DNA of 36,572 nt from Nostocales cyanobacterium LEGE 12452 (GTDB lineage Bacteria; Cyanobacteriota; Cyanobacteriia; Cyanobacteriales; Nostocaceae). Position numbers and translations under genes: made by a program. Below, piece by piece: positions 18,074 through 26,797 of this stretch. The DNA lies in NCBI GenBank assembly GCA_015206945.1, contig JADEXV010000055.1, forward strand, positions 1 to 36,572, given 5' to 3'. How positions within the stretch are numbered: the first letter of the stretch is position 1; each line of letters opens with the position of its first letter. The notes under the pieces are model-generated. The model saw only the letters and a program-made list of their open reading frames with translations. It was not told the DNA's origin and did no database searches.

Positions 18074-18095
18074 CGGCTGTAAATCTCTACAGCCG
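18074..18095. terminator. Short hairpin downstream of hepA
   Basis: CGGCTGTA and TACAGCCG form an 8-bp perfect stem with a 6-base loop, 40 bp after the hepA stop. No T-tract follows, so terminator function is weakly supported. The rest of the 187-bp gap is very AT-rich, with another weak inverted repeat (TAATAAGT / ACTTATTA, 18143-18166) ahead of the next GT gene. Confidence 0.4.
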
Positions 18096-18220
18096 TAAAC
18101 CCCTAAACATGGATCAATAAGTTTGCCAAAATAATAGTATAATAATAAGTTTTTAAACACTTATTATACCTATAAATAACTTATTAAAGTTAGTCCTATA
18201 TACTTAAATTAATAGAAAAT

Positions 18221-19381
18221 ATGTCCCAGGAAACCTTTGACAAAGACCTCATTTATCAATGCTCAAGTTTTGGTGTCGGTGGGAGTGGAGGTGTTGAAAC
18301 TTATTTAGCTTCTCTGTTTGAACATCGACCACCTGATGTTAGCGATCGCGTGATAAAATCGCTGAAAAATATTGATCAAAGCCAGTTCAAACTGCTGCAC
18401 ATCCACAGTCCAGATTTGCTATTGCAGCTTACAGGCGAATGTCCTGCTATCTTCAGCGTTCATAATCACTCATTCTACTGCCCTAGTGGTACAAAGTATT
18501 TAGCAGAGCAACAGACAATCTGCGATCGCAACTTCTCTTACTTAGGATGTACCTGGGGTAAATTAGTAGATAAATGTGGTAGCCGTAGACCTTTAAGAAC
18601 TATTAGAGAACTTCAAACTACTCATCAGTTTTTAGATGTTTTAAAAAGGCTAAAAATTACTTTTATTGCTAATAGTGAATATGTGCGACAAGAGTTAATT
18701 CAAAACGGTGTATTCCCTGAACAAGTTCTAACGCTACATTGTGGAATCTCTATACCAGAAACAGTAAGTTCACCCCTAAGCGTAGAAGTACATCAAAATC
18801 ATCGAATTTTGTTTGCTGGACGAATTGTTTCTGATAAAGGTCTGGAATGGTTACTCAAAACCTTAATACATACAGACCCGAAAATTCAACTTGATATTGC
18901 AGGTGAAGGTTGGGAACGACCACGGTTAGAAAAGTTAGCAAGCACACTTGGATTGAATCAGCGAATCACTTGGCATGGTTGGTGCGATTCGGATAAATTA
19001 GATAAACTTTATCAACAGTGTTTTGCTGTCATCTTTCCCAGTGTTTGGCCTGAACCTGCTGGTCTTGTAACTCTGGAAGCATACTCTCGTTGTCGACCTG
19101 TAATTGGTAGTGCAGTCGGAGGGATTCCAGAACATTTACGAGATGGAGAAACGGGTATTCTTGTTCCAAGCAATAATATCCAAAAGCTGGCTGATGCTAT
19201 TAATGAATTGTCTAGAGATTATCAAAAAAGCCGATATATGGGTGAGCAAGGTCATACTTTATTAATGAAGGAATTTACAATGGCTGCTCATGTAAATAAT
19301 CTCCGAACAATTTATGCAAAAACAATAGCTGAATTTCCTTCACAAGCCAACAAACTATATAGTATCTCTCCAGCTAAATAA
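18221..19381 (+). CDS. Glycosyltransferase family 4 (alr2836 type)
   Basis: The 386-aa GT-B enzyme has an N-terminal GVGGSGGVETYL (18-29) and HNHSFYCPSG (81-90), a central FAGRIVSDKGLEW hinge (198-210), IAGEGWERPRL, and the EX7E motif EPAGLVTLE with E278 and E286. Cysteines are unusually frequent in the N-domain (C87, C101, C110, C119), typical of a Cys-containing GT4 subgroup rather than evidence of metal binding. It is predicted to be cytoplasmic and membrane-associated. It follows hepA by 187 bp and precedes a GT2 by 64 bp, an order recalled for alr2836-alr2837 of the HEP island. The donor sugar is unknown. Confidence 0.9.
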   Translation: MSQETFDKDLIYQCSSFGVGGSGGVETYLASLFEHRPPDVSDRVIKSLKNIDQSQFKLLHIHSPDLLLQLTGECPAIFSVHNHSFYCPSGTKYLAEQQTICDRNFSYLGCTWGKLVDKCGSRRPLRTIRELQTTHQFLDVLKRLKITFIANSEYVRQELIQNGVFPEQVLTLHCGISIPETVSSPLSVEVHQNHRILFAGRIVSDKGLEWLLKTLIHTDPKIQLDIAGEGWERPRLEKLASTLGLNQRITWHGWCDSDKLDKLYQQCFAVIFPSVWPEPAGLVTLEAYSRCRPVIGSAVGGIPEHLRDGETGILVPSNNIQKLADAINELSRDYQKSRYMGEQGHTLLMKEFTMAAHVNNLRTIYAKTIAEFPSQANKLYSISPAK

Positions 19382-19445
19382 GCTGAATTTACTAAAAACA
19401 TCAATTATTGCATCTTTTACTTAGAAAATATCAAGTGAGAAAAAT

Positions 19446-20438
19446 ATGTCATTACATCAAGAATGTCAACAACCTTTAGTTAGCGTTGTTATCCCTACCT
19501 ATAATCGACCAGACTATCTTAAGCAAGCGATCGCAAGTGCAATAAAACAAACTTATCAAAATATTGAAATTATTATTTCTGATAATTGTAGTTCCGAAAA
19601 TCCCCAAGCAATTGTCGCATCTTTTGGTGATCCACGCATCAAATTTTGGCAGCATCCGCAAAATGTGGGGATGTTAGCTAATCAGCAGTATGGCTTTAAG
19701 ATGGCGCAAGGTAAATATGTTGCTAGTCTACATGACGATGATATTTGGCATGAAGATTTTTTAGCAAAGCTTGTACCACCACTAGAAGCAAATTCTGATT
19801 TAATTCTCGCTTTTTGTGACCAATATATTATAGATGCTAATGGCATAATTAATCATGCTGGTACCGAAGAAAATACACGCGCTTACAAGCGAGACAAACT
19901 AGCAAAAGGAATTTATAAACCTTTTTCCAAAATTGGGTTAGTAGATAAAAGTATACCTACTGCTGCATCTTGCGTGATTCGGAATAATTTGGTGGATTGG
20001 TATAGTATTCCCTCAGAAGTTGCTGGGATGTGGGATTTATATTTAACCTATCTATTCTGTATATCTGGTTATGGCGCTTATTATTATCCAGAAAGATTGA
20101 CGCGATATCGCGCCCATGAGCAAACTGATACTATGCTCAGTGGTAGTCGAGATGTACAAGCAAAAATTCGTAAAGCGAAAAGCGAAATGTTTTGCTATCA
20201 AGTATTTATGGAAGACCCTCGGTTACAGGAATTTAGAACTCATTTTCAACAAAAATGGTTAGAAGCTAATACTACTTTGGGAATTGGTTTGCTACGAAGC
20301 GAACAGATAGCCGCCGCACGTCCTTATTTTTGGCAGGCGCTGAATCAACAAAAGTTTAATGTGCGAACTCTGGCAGCACTTAGTCTTAGTTTTACTCCGC
20401 AACTTTTAGCAAGTAAGTTAATAGGAATATCGAAATAA
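19446..20438 (+). CDS. Glycosyltransferase family 2 (alr2837 type)
   Basis: The 330-aa protein has VSVVIPTYNRPDYL (12-25), ISDNCSSENP (44-53) and the acidic metal site HDDDIW (96-101), all GT-A hallmarks. The C-terminal part (about 260-325) has a TPR-like helical character (LLRSEQIAAARPYFWQAL), seen in several envelope GT2 enzymes. Its TAA stop coincides with the first base of a MITE-like element. Without that element the frame would run on for 19 more residues, so the 3' end may have been trimmed by insertion. Core catalytic residues are intact, and the enzyme is probably functional. Confidence 0.88.
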   Translation: MSLHQECQQPLVSVVIPTYNRPDYLKQAIASAIKQTYQNIEIIISDNCSSENPQAIVASFGDPRIKFWQHPQNVGMLANQQYGFKMAQGKYVASLHDDDIWHEDFLAKLVPPLEANSDLILAFCDQYIIDANGIINHAGTEENTRAYKRDKLAKGIYKPFSKIGLVDKSIPTAASCVIRNNLVDWYSIPSEVAGMWDLYLTYLFCISGYGAYYYPERLTRYRAHEQTDTMLSGSRDVQAKIRKAKSEMFCYQVFMEDPRLQEFRTHFQQKWLEANTTLGIGLLRSEQIAAARPYFWQALNQQKFNVRTLAALSLSFTPQLLASKLIGISK

Positions 20439-20563
20439 GGGAACTCCAAGAAATAAATTATCCAATATTGTGGGGTGGGCATCTTGCCCGCCCAATAAAC
20501 AAAGGCGGGCGAGACGCCCACCCCACAATAAATAATTGAATATTTGTATATTTGGAAGTCCCT
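20438..20563. mobile_element. 126-bp MITE-like element with terminal inverted repeats and AATA flanks
   Basis: The left end AGGGAACTCCAA and right end TTTGGAAGTCCCT are imperfect inverted repeats. In between lies a long hairpin, 20467-20529, whose 26-bp arms (GTGGGGTGGGC near the outside, GCCCGCC inside) pair at all but two positions. The element is flanked by AATA at 20434-20437 and 20564-20567, a possible 4-bp target duplication. In AT-rich DNA that match could be chance. There is no coding capacity, so any movement would need a transposase from elsewhere. Elements with this end sequence are recalled as abundant in Nostocales. Confidence 0.7.
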
Positions 20564-20630
20564 AATATCTCAATATCTCTGAGTTGAGGAATTTATTTGT
20601 TAAAGAGACCTCTTGCATAAGTTGAATAGA

Positions 20631-20696
20631 CCCCCCTTATAAAGCAGAAGGGGGGAAACTTGAAATCTTGCCCCCTCCCTTTTCCAAGGGGAGGGG
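20631..20696. repeat. Two G/C-run hairpins before a GT4 gene
   Basis: CCCCCCTT (20631-20638) pairs with AAGGGGGG (20648-20655). CCCCTCCC (20672-20679) pairs with GGGAGGGG (20689-20696). They belong to the short repeat type common in Nostoc intergenic DNA and sit 35 bp before the next start, which is served by AAGGAAA. Confidence 0.6.
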
Positions 20697-20730
20697 TGAT
20701 TCAAGGATTTTATCCTTAAGGAAATAGTGT

Positions 20731-21933
20731 ATGAAACTTTGTATTGTTACTCATAAAATCAAAAAAGGTGATGGACAGGGGCGGGTAAACTATGAGGTTG
20801 CTAAGGAAGCAATTCGTCGCGGTCATAACTTGACATTATTAGCTAGTGAAGTCGCACCAGAACTAGAAGAAAATAGTCAAGTCAATTTGATTAAAATTCC
20901 AGTCAAAGGCTATCCTACAGAATTTGTACGTAATTTCATCTTTGCCCAAAAAAGTGCAGATTGGTTGCGTAAACATCGCTCTGAGATTGATTTAGTTAAA
21001 GTCAATGGAGCAATTAATCTGGCTGCGGCTGATGTAAATGCTGTACATTTTGTCCACAGTTCATGGTTGCGATCGCCTGTTCATATTTCCCGCAACCGCC
21101 GCGATTTATATGGTTTCTACCAGTGGCTGTTTACGGCTTTTAATGCCCGTTGGGAAAAACAAGCTTTCCAAAAAGCGCAGGTTGTTGTGGCTGTATCCGA
21201 AAAGGTAGCCCAAGAATTAGTCAACATTGGTGTACCGCGTTCTCGAATTAAAGTAATTGTCAATGGCGTTGACTTAGAAGAGTTTACCCCTGGTGAAAGC
21301 AATCGCCAAAAATTAGGTTTACCGGAGAATGTCACCCTAGCCCTGTTTGCTGGAGATATCCGCACACCCAGAAAGAATTTAGATACAGTACTACACGCCT
21401 TGGTGAAAGTTCCCGATTTACATTTGGCGGTGGTAGGTCATATCGAAGGTAGTCCCTTCCCCCAACTAGCGGCATCTTTGGGGTTAAGCGATCGCGTGCA
21501 TTTTGTCGGATTTCGCCGTGATATCCCCGAAATTATGCGGTCAGTAGATTTATTTATTTTTCCTTCCCGATATGAAGCTTGTAGCCTCGTATTGTTAGAA
21601 GCACTTTCTTCAGGACTACCAGTAATTACTGCCACAGCTACCGGGGGTGCAGAGTTGGTGACACCAGAATGTGGCATCGTCTTAACCGACTCAAATGATA
21701 TCGAAGCTTTGGCTGTGGCGATGATGTCCTTGGTAAGTGTAGATATGCTCATGCAGCAAATGAGTCAAGCTGCTCGTTCTGTGGCAGAACAACACAGCTG
21801 GACTACTATGGCACAAACTTATGTGGATTTATTCGAGGAGTTAAGCAAGAATGCGGAACACCGTTCTGATACCGACTTATCGCCGTCCACAAGACCTCTC
21901 ACGCTGCCTTTTGGCGCTACAGGAGCAAACTAA
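20731..21933 (+). CDS. Glycosyltransferase family 4 (alr2839 type)
   Basis: The 400-aa GT-B enzyme has the glycine-rich GDGQGRVNYEVA (13-24), the hinge FAGDIRTPRKNLDTV (206-220), AVVGHIEGSPFPQL and the EX7E motif EACSLVLLE (E282, E290). AAGGAAA about 9 bases upstream supports the ATG. The last 27 residues (374-400, rich in Ser, Thr and Pro) are read in the 83 bp that overlap the next gene in another frame. The normal GT4 fold ends near VDLFEELSK, so the tail looks like a run-on past a lost stop. Catalytic parts are unaffected. It probably acts in the same polymer pathway. Confidence 0.9.
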   Translation: MKLCIVTHKIKKGDGQGRVNYEVAKEAIRRGHNLTLLASEVAPELEENSQVNLIKIPVKGYPTEFVRNFIFAQKSADWLRKHRSEIDLVKVNGAINLAAADVNAVHFVHSSWLRSPVHISRNRRDLYGFYQWLFTAFNARWEKQAFQKAQVVVAVSEKVAQELVNIGVPRSRIKVIVNGVDLEEFTPGESNRQKLGLPENVTLALFAGDIRTPRKNLDTVLHALVKVPDLHLAVVGHIEGSPFPQLAASLGLSDRVHFVGFRRDIPEIMRSVDLFIFPSRYEACSLVLLEALSSGLPVITATATGGAELVTPECGIVLTDSNDIEALAVAMMSLVSVDMLMQQMSQAARSVAEQHSWTTMAQTYVDLFEELSKNAEHRSDTDLSPSTRPLTLPFGATGAN

Positions 21934-22807
21934 ACCAGTCGATCAGGTGATAGTGGTTGTCCGCGATACGGATGCAGAAACTTGGCAATTTCTTGCCCAA
22001 TACACAGCGCACAACTTACCACTGCATACCGTGAAAGTGACACAACCGGGGGTAGTAGCAGCTCTCAACGCCGGACTAGCAGCAGTGGAGGGCGATATTG
22101 TTTCCATTACTGATGATGATGCCGCACCTCACCCCGATTGGTTAGAGCGGATTGCGGCTTACTTTACCTGTGATAGTCACCTCGGTGGACTGGGAGGGCG
22201 TGATTGGATATACCACGGCAGCAAATTAGAAGACGAATCCCGCCCAGTAGTGGGACAGTTGCAGTGGTTTGGGCGAGTCATTGGCAACCATCACCTGGGA
22301 GTGGGAGAACCCCGCGAAGTCGATATTCTCAAGGGCGTGAACATGAGTTTTCGTACCCAAGCTATCGGACAACTACGCTTTGACGAGCGGATGCGCGGTA
22401 CTGGAGCGCAAGTACACTTTGAAATGGCATTCACCCTGGCATTAAAGCGGGCTGGTTGGAAGATAATTTACGATCCTAACGTTGCTGTAGATCATTATCC
22501 AGCCCAACGTTTTGATGAAGATCAGCGAAATAACTTTAATGAAATTGCGTTTATTAATTTAGTCCATAATGAAACCTTAGTTTTACTAGAGCATTTACCA
22601 TTTATCCGCCAGATTGCATTTTTGTTCTGGGCAGTATTTGTCGGTACATGCGATAGTTTGGGCTTAGTACAATGTCTGAGATTTTTACCTAGCCAAGGGC
22701 AGTTGGCAGGGAAAAAGTTATTAGCATCTTGGCGTGGACGTTGGCAGGGATATAAACATTTCAAAATTCAGAATTCACAATTCAGAATGAGGCAGAGCCT
22801 CGAATGA
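21851..22807 (+). CDS. Glycosyltransferase family 2 with C-terminal hydrophobic segment
   Basis: The 318-aa protein begins with VLIPTYRRPQDLSRCL, so its ATG inside the upstream GT4 gene is convincing despite an 83-bp overlap. Metal-binding ITDDDAAPHPDW is at 86-97, and a RGTGAQVHFE segment stands where processive and rhamnosyl-type GT2 enzymes keep an acidic acceptor site. A hydrophobic stretch near 262-285 may anchor it to the membrane. The last 14 residues (305-318) and the stop codon are read from a dispersed repeat, so the native C-terminus seems to have been replaced. Position next to the polymerase-like gene supports a role in the same glycan. Confidence 0.88.
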   Translation: MRNTVLIPTYRRPQDLSRCLLALQEQTKPVDQVIVVVRDTDAETWQFLAQYTAHNLPLHTVKVTQPGVVAALNAGLAAVEGDIVSITDDDAAPHPDWLERIAAYFTCDSHLGGLGGRDWIYHGSKLEDESRPVVGQLQWFGRVIGNHHLGVGEPREVDILKGVNMSFRTQAIGQLRFDERMRGTGAQVHFEMAFTLALKRAGWKIIYDPNVAVDHYPAQRFDEDQRNNFNEIAFINLVHNETLVLLEHLPFIRQIAFLFWAVFVGTCDSLGLVQCLRFLPSQGQLAGKKLLASWRGRWQGYKHFKIQNSQFRMRQSLE

Positions 22808-22837
22808 CTTCATTCCCAGGCTAGAGCCTGGGAACGA
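22763..22837. repeat. Dispersed hairpin repeat overlapping a GT2 3' end
   Basis: Copies of ATTCAGAAT are followed by two hairpins: GAGGC-AGA-GCCTC (22789-22801) and TTCCCAGGCT-AG-AGCCTGGGAA, the latter split at the two-base loop (22813-22834). It supplies the last codons of the GT2 gene. The second hairpin could stop transcription, but no T-tract follows. Confidence 0.65.
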
Positions 22838-22870
22838 GTTGAACTTATTTATATGTACATCTAAAATTGA

Positions 22871-24340
22871 ATGAATTCTAAGCAGATACTTTTCAATAGT
22901 TTTTTACAAGAAAACTATTCTCCCGAAGAGCGATCGCTACAGGGTTGGATGGCGATCGCAGGCTTTATATTACTAACTGTAGTTTGCTATTTTGGTGGTG
23001 TTACTGCCGGATTGCGCCTAATTTACCCGGCGACAGCTTTAGTAGTAGCCTTATTTTTATACTTGCGGCATCCCATTCTTTACATTGGCTTTACCTGGTG
23101 GATTTGGTTTCTCACGCCTTTAGCTACTCGCTTAGTTGACTATCGGGTAGGGTGGGATGCTAGCCGTCAAATGCTCATAGCACCCTATTTAGTGGTGTTT
23201 ATTACCATAGCAACATTTTTGCGACACTTTCCCCGCGCTTCTCGTCAAGGGGGTTTGCCGTTTGTTTTAGCTTTTATCGGAGTGTTTTATGGCTTTCTCA
23301 TCGGTCTAATTTACAACGCACCTATCCCTGTAGCACGCGGATTGATGGATTGGCTCAGTCCGATTATTTTCGCTTTTCACTTATTTATCAACTGGCGAGA
23401 TTATCCCAGCTATCGCCAGAACATTCAACGAACATTTCTCTGGTGTGTGTTGATTTTAGGAACTTATGGCGTATATCAATTTGTGGTAGCTCCTGAGTGG
23501 GATAGATACTGGCTCATACAATCAAAATTATTCATGAGTTCTGGAAACCCTGTACCTTTCGGGATGCGTGTCTGGAGTACATTACACTCAGTCGGCCCCT
23601 TTGGTTCTGTTATGCAGGCTGGGTTACTGTTATTATTGACCGGTTCAGGAAGCTTAATTTTTCCGGCTTCAGCTGTTGGTTACTTATCTTTTTTATTAAC
23701 ACAAGCACGTACTAATTGGGGAGGGTGGTTATTTGGAATAATTATGATTATGGGTTCAGTCAAAGCCAAAATTCAAATGCGCTTAATTACCATAATTGCA
23801 GTTATGGCTATTTGTGTTGTGCCATTGACAACTATCGAACCAATTGCTGGGGTGGTAGCAGCACGTTTTGAAACTTTTTCTAATATTCAAGAAGATGGCA
23901 GCTTTAAAGATAGATCGGGAACTTACGATAGAAATCTTGGTTTAGCGCTTTCTAATGCTCTAGGTAATGGCTTAGGAAATATTTGGAAGGTCAACGAAAA
24001 AACTGGTCAAATTGAAGTAGTGGTAATCGATAGTGGCATTTTAGATATGTTTTTCACCCTTGGTTGGTTTGGAGGCATATTTTATATGGGTGGATTAATC
24101 TTTTTGATTATTACTGTTAGCAGCTATGGTGAAGGTCGTTTCGATAGTTTTCTCAGTGCTGCCCGCGCCATTGGGATCAGTTCTGCTTCACAGTTAGTTA
24201 TCGGTAGCGGTATGTTGAGCGTATCAGGGATGATTCTTTGGGGATTTTTAGCTATGGCTATGGCAGGACATAAGTACTATAGCAATCCTCAGACGCTCTC
24301 CAATATTCCTAACTTCTCTAAGAAATCGAGAATCTCATAA
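22871..24340 (+). CDS. Polytopic O-antigen polymerase/ligase-like membrane protein (Wzy/WaaL type)
   Basis: The 489-aa protein is almost wholly hydrophobic, with about 11-12 predicted membrane helices spread through residues 27-470. A larger extracytoplasmic loop (about 325-395) contains RFETFSNIQEDGSFKDRSGT. Such loops with Arg/Asp residues are typical of Wzy polymerases and O-antigen ligases, which act on lipid-linked glycans at the periplasmic face. Sequence identity in this class is low, so polymerase and ligase cannot be separated. The context (GT2 before, GT4 32 bp after, plus a Wzc-like protein) favours a Wzy-type polymerase. No ribosome site is obvious before the ATG. Two HIP1 sites lie in the first 90 bp. 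Confidence 0.78.
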   Translation: MNSKQILFNSFLQENYSPEERSLQGWMAIAGFILLTVVCYFGGVTAGLRLIYPATALVVALFLYLRHPILYIGFTWWIWFLTPLATRLVDYRVGWDASRQMLIAPYLVVFITIATFLRHFPRASRQGGLPFVLAFIGVFYGFLIGLIYNAPIPVARGLMDWLSPIIFAFHLFINWRDYPSYRQNIQRTFLWCVLILGTYGVYQFVVAPEWDRYWLIQSKLFMSSGNPVPFGMRVWSTLHSVGPFGSVMQAGLLLLLTGSGSLIFPASAVGYLSFLLTQARTNWGGWLFGIIMIMGSVKAKIQMRLITIIAVMAICVVPLTTIEPIAGVVAARFETFSNIQEDGSFKDRSGTYDRNLGLALSNALGNGLGNIWKVNEKTGQIEVVVIDSGILDMFFTLGWFGGIFYMGGLIFLIITVSSYGEGRFDSFLSAARAIGISSASQLVIGSGMLSVSGMILWGFLAMAMAGHKYYSNPQTLSNIPNFSKKSRIS

Positions 24341-24372
24341 ATCTTATAACTTAAATAGGACTGATATAGATT

Positions 24373-25506
24373 ATGAAAGTAATTATTGTCATGCCACTGG
24401 CCGAGCAACGAGGCGGTGGTGAAATGATGCTTTGGGATTTGGTGCAGCAGGGACGTAATGCTGGTGTTGAGTGGCTGGTGATATTTTTAGAAGACGGCCC
24501 GATGGTCGAACAAGTAAAGTCTCTCGGTATTGATGCGCGAGTTGTAGAAAGTGGACGTTTACGCCAAATCCACCGTTTTATTGGCGCTGTTTTGCGGATA
24601 GCTGCGATCGCACGCCGCGAACGTGCAGATATAATTGTCAATTGGATGTGGATTACGCATATATCGGGAGGTTTGGCAGCGATGCTGGCGGGCTTGCCTG
24701 CTGTGTGGTATCAACTAGAAGTACCTAGCGATAAAACTTGGTTGGTGCGACTTGCTACTTTAATTCCAGCCCGTGCAATTATCACTCTTTCGCAAGATGG
24801 CAAGCAAGCACAGGCAGAGATTTGGCCGCACAGACCAACACCTTTGGTTTATCCTGGTGTCGCATTAGATCGATTTGAGCCGAATGCTTTACCAACTCCT
24901 GAAGAAGCACGGCGAAAACTGGGCTTACCTTCACACGGGCCGTTGATTGGAATTGTGGGACGATTGCAACGATGGAAGGGAATGCACGTATTGGTGCAAG
25001 CGATGCCCAAAATTTTACAGAAGTATCCCGATGCCCATTGTGTGGTGGTTGGCGGTAAGCACGATTTGGAACCGGATTATGAGGACTTTTTAAAAGGCGA
25101 AATCACCGCTTTAGGCTTGAAAGACCAAGTAATTATGGCTGGGCTACAGCGTAATATCCCAGAATGGGTGCAGGCGATGGATGTATTTGTTCATGCATCA
25201 GATAATGAGCCATTTGGGATTGTGATTATTGAGGCGATGGCGCTGGGTAAACCTGTAATTGCCGGCAGTGCAGGCGGCCCGACAGAGATTATTACCGATG
25301 GCATGAATGGATTATTAACACCTTACGGCGATACAGATAAATTAGCGATCGCAATTCTCCGCTATCTTGACGAGCAAGAATTTGCCCAGAGTGCGGGAGT
25401 CGCTGCCAGACAACGCGCTCTCGATTTTTCAACGCAGAATTATGCCCAAAATTTTATTAGTGCAATTCGCTCTGTAATGCCTAGTCCTCTATCACAAAAG
25501 TTTTGA
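24373..25506 (+). CDS. Glycosyltransferase family 4 (last gene of the HEP-like cluster)
   Basis: The 377-aa GT-B enzyme has an N-terminal EQRGGGEMMLWDL (11-23), the hinge GIVGRLQRWKGMHVL (193-207), VVVGGKHDLEPDY, and the EX7E motif EPFGIVIIE (E279, E287). It ends the run of + strand genes: a strong hairpin follows 4 bp later and the next genes are on the other strand. It starts 32 bp after the polymerase-like gene, so the two are likely co-transcribed. Compared with the recalled Anabaena island it occupies the position of alr2841 or thereabouts. The donor is unknown. Confidence 0.9.
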   Translation: MKVIIVMPLAEQRGGGEMMLWDLVQQGRNAGVEWLVIFLEDGPMVEQVKSLGIDARVVESGRLRQIHRFIGAVLRIAAIARRERADIIVNWMWITHISGGLAAMLAGLPAVWYQLEVPSDKTWLVRLATLIPARAIITLSQDGKQAQAEIWPHRPTPLVYPGVALDRFEPNALPTPEEARRKLGLPSHGPLIGIVGRLQRWKGMHVLVQAMPKILQKYPDAHCVVVGGKHDLEPDYEDFLKGEITALGLKDQVIMAGLQRNIPEWVQAMDVFVHASDNEPFGIVIIEAMALGKPVIAGSAGGPTEIITDGMNGLLTPYGDTDKLAIAILRYLDEQEFAQSAGVAARQRALDFSTQNYAQNFISAIRSVMPSPLSQKF

Positions 25507-25509
25507 TAG

Positions 25510-25566
25510 GTTTGTAGTAAGCACTTTAGTACTTAAAAATTCAGGACTAAAGTCCTTACTACAAAC
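25510..25566. terminator. Bidirectional hairpin between convergent genes
   Basis: GTTTGTAGTAAGCACTTTAG pairs with the reverse complement of the right arm (25543-25566), matching at about 22 of 24 positions, with an AT-rich loop. It lies exactly between the stop of the + strand GT4 gene and the stop of the - strand MFS gene. That is where a shared terminator would be expected. Confidence 0.7.
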
Positions 25567-25581
25567 GATTTTTAATTGGTA

Positions 25582-26769
25582 TTACTTGCCTTTTCCCGAA
25601 TGTTGCACCAGCCAGCAATGTAAGCCCACCATTAACAGCGCCAATGGCAGCATCAACATGGGGATGATTTCTAAACTTGTCCAACTTGCAACCCAACCGG
25701 CTCCAGTGGGTATAATTGCTGCCCCCAAACTAGCGGCACTAGTGGCAATGCTAACAGCCGCAGGAACATGGGGGTCTGGCAATCGTTGAGGGATTAACCA
25801 AATGGTTGCAGGAAAGATGGCTGCCAACCCAAAGCCAATCAACGGTAAGCTAATCCATTGATCTGGCAGTTGCCACCAAGCAAGCAATCCAATGATTACA
25901 AGACTAAGCGACATACTGATTGTGCGGACTGCTCCAAGCGATCGCAAGAAATAACTTAAAATGAAACGTCCCAATGTTAATCCCACCCAGTAGGCACTAA
26001 CGCTGTAACCAGCAATCAGCGTGGGAGTGTGACGAGCGACAGACTGCACGGTGTATGCCCAGTTGCCGATACAGGCTTCAGTGCCAACATAAACCAGCAA
26101 AAGTAATCCAGTTAGTAGTACTATCGGAGTTTGCAGCGCTCTGCCCAGATTTTCTAACGCAGTTGTCTTTGATGGCAATACCCTTACTGTCATTGGTGTG
26201 TAATTGAAGATGATGACGCCCAGCACGCTCACAATTAATAAACTGACAATCCCGGCTAATACCCCATAAACTTGTCGCCAGTTCATGCCAACTGCTAACA
26301 AAGTAGTAGCGATCGCGGGGCCTGAAAGTGCGCCAATACCATAGAAAGCATGGAGTAAACCAATCAAATTGGCACTGCGGGAATCTTGCACAATGTAAGT
26401 GTTAATACCTGCATCAATCAACCCAATGCCCAATCCCAACCCCGATCCAGCGGCAACCATGAGAAACCAGGAGGGTGAGGTGGCATAGATCGTCAACGCC
26501 ATTGTCAGCGCACCCGCAGCAATCAACAGCATTCGGGCTAACCCCAGCCGACTACTCACCAGACTGCTGGTGAATGCTGCTAGAATATAGCCGCTAATTT
26601 GACTGAGAAACAGCAGGGTGATGGTTGCTGGAGTCAGGTTATAGGTAGACAGAATGGAGGGCAGAAGAACTCCTAATCCTGCTTCAGCAATGCCAATGGC
26701 AATAAAGGCATAGAAAGCGATCGCCGAACCTATCCACAGAGGCGGTAAGGTGCGTTGATAGTCTGTCAT
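25582..26769 (-). CDS. MFS transporter
   Basis: The 395-aa protein has 12 predicted helices in two six-helix halves and resembles FucP/BypC-like major facilitator carriers. SRLGLARMLLIAAG (73-86) stands at the loop 2-3 position, where the family keeps a basic GxLaDrxG-like motif. It starts 28 bp after the ATP-grasp gene on the same strand, so the two are very likely co-transcribed. That pairing suggests export of the product made by the ligase, or uptake of its substrate. The ATG is preceded by AGGAGC at a slightly long spacing. The substrate cannot be read from the sequence. Confidence 0.88.
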   Translation of the reverse strand: MTDYQRTLPPLWIGSAIAFYAFIAIGIAEAGLGVLLPSILSTYNLTPATITLLFLSQISGYILAAFTSSLVSSRLGLARMLLIAAGALTMALTIYATSPSWFLMVAAGSGLGLGIGLIDAGINTYIVQDSRSANLIGLLHAFYGIGALSGPAIATTLLAVGMNWRQVYGVLAGIVSLLIVSVLGVIIFNYTPMTVRVLPSKTTALENLGRALQTPIVLLTGLLLLVYVGTEACIGNWAYTVQSVARHTPTLIAGYSVSAYWVGLTLGRFILSYFLRSLGAVRTISMSLSLVIIGLLAWWQLPDQWISLPLIGFGLAAIFPATIWLIPQRLPDPHVPAAVSIATSAASLGAAIIPTGAGWVASWTSLEIIPMLMLPLALLMVGLHCWLVQHSGKGK

Positions 26770-26797
26770 TGGCTAGAATGCTCCTAGACTGCTAAGT

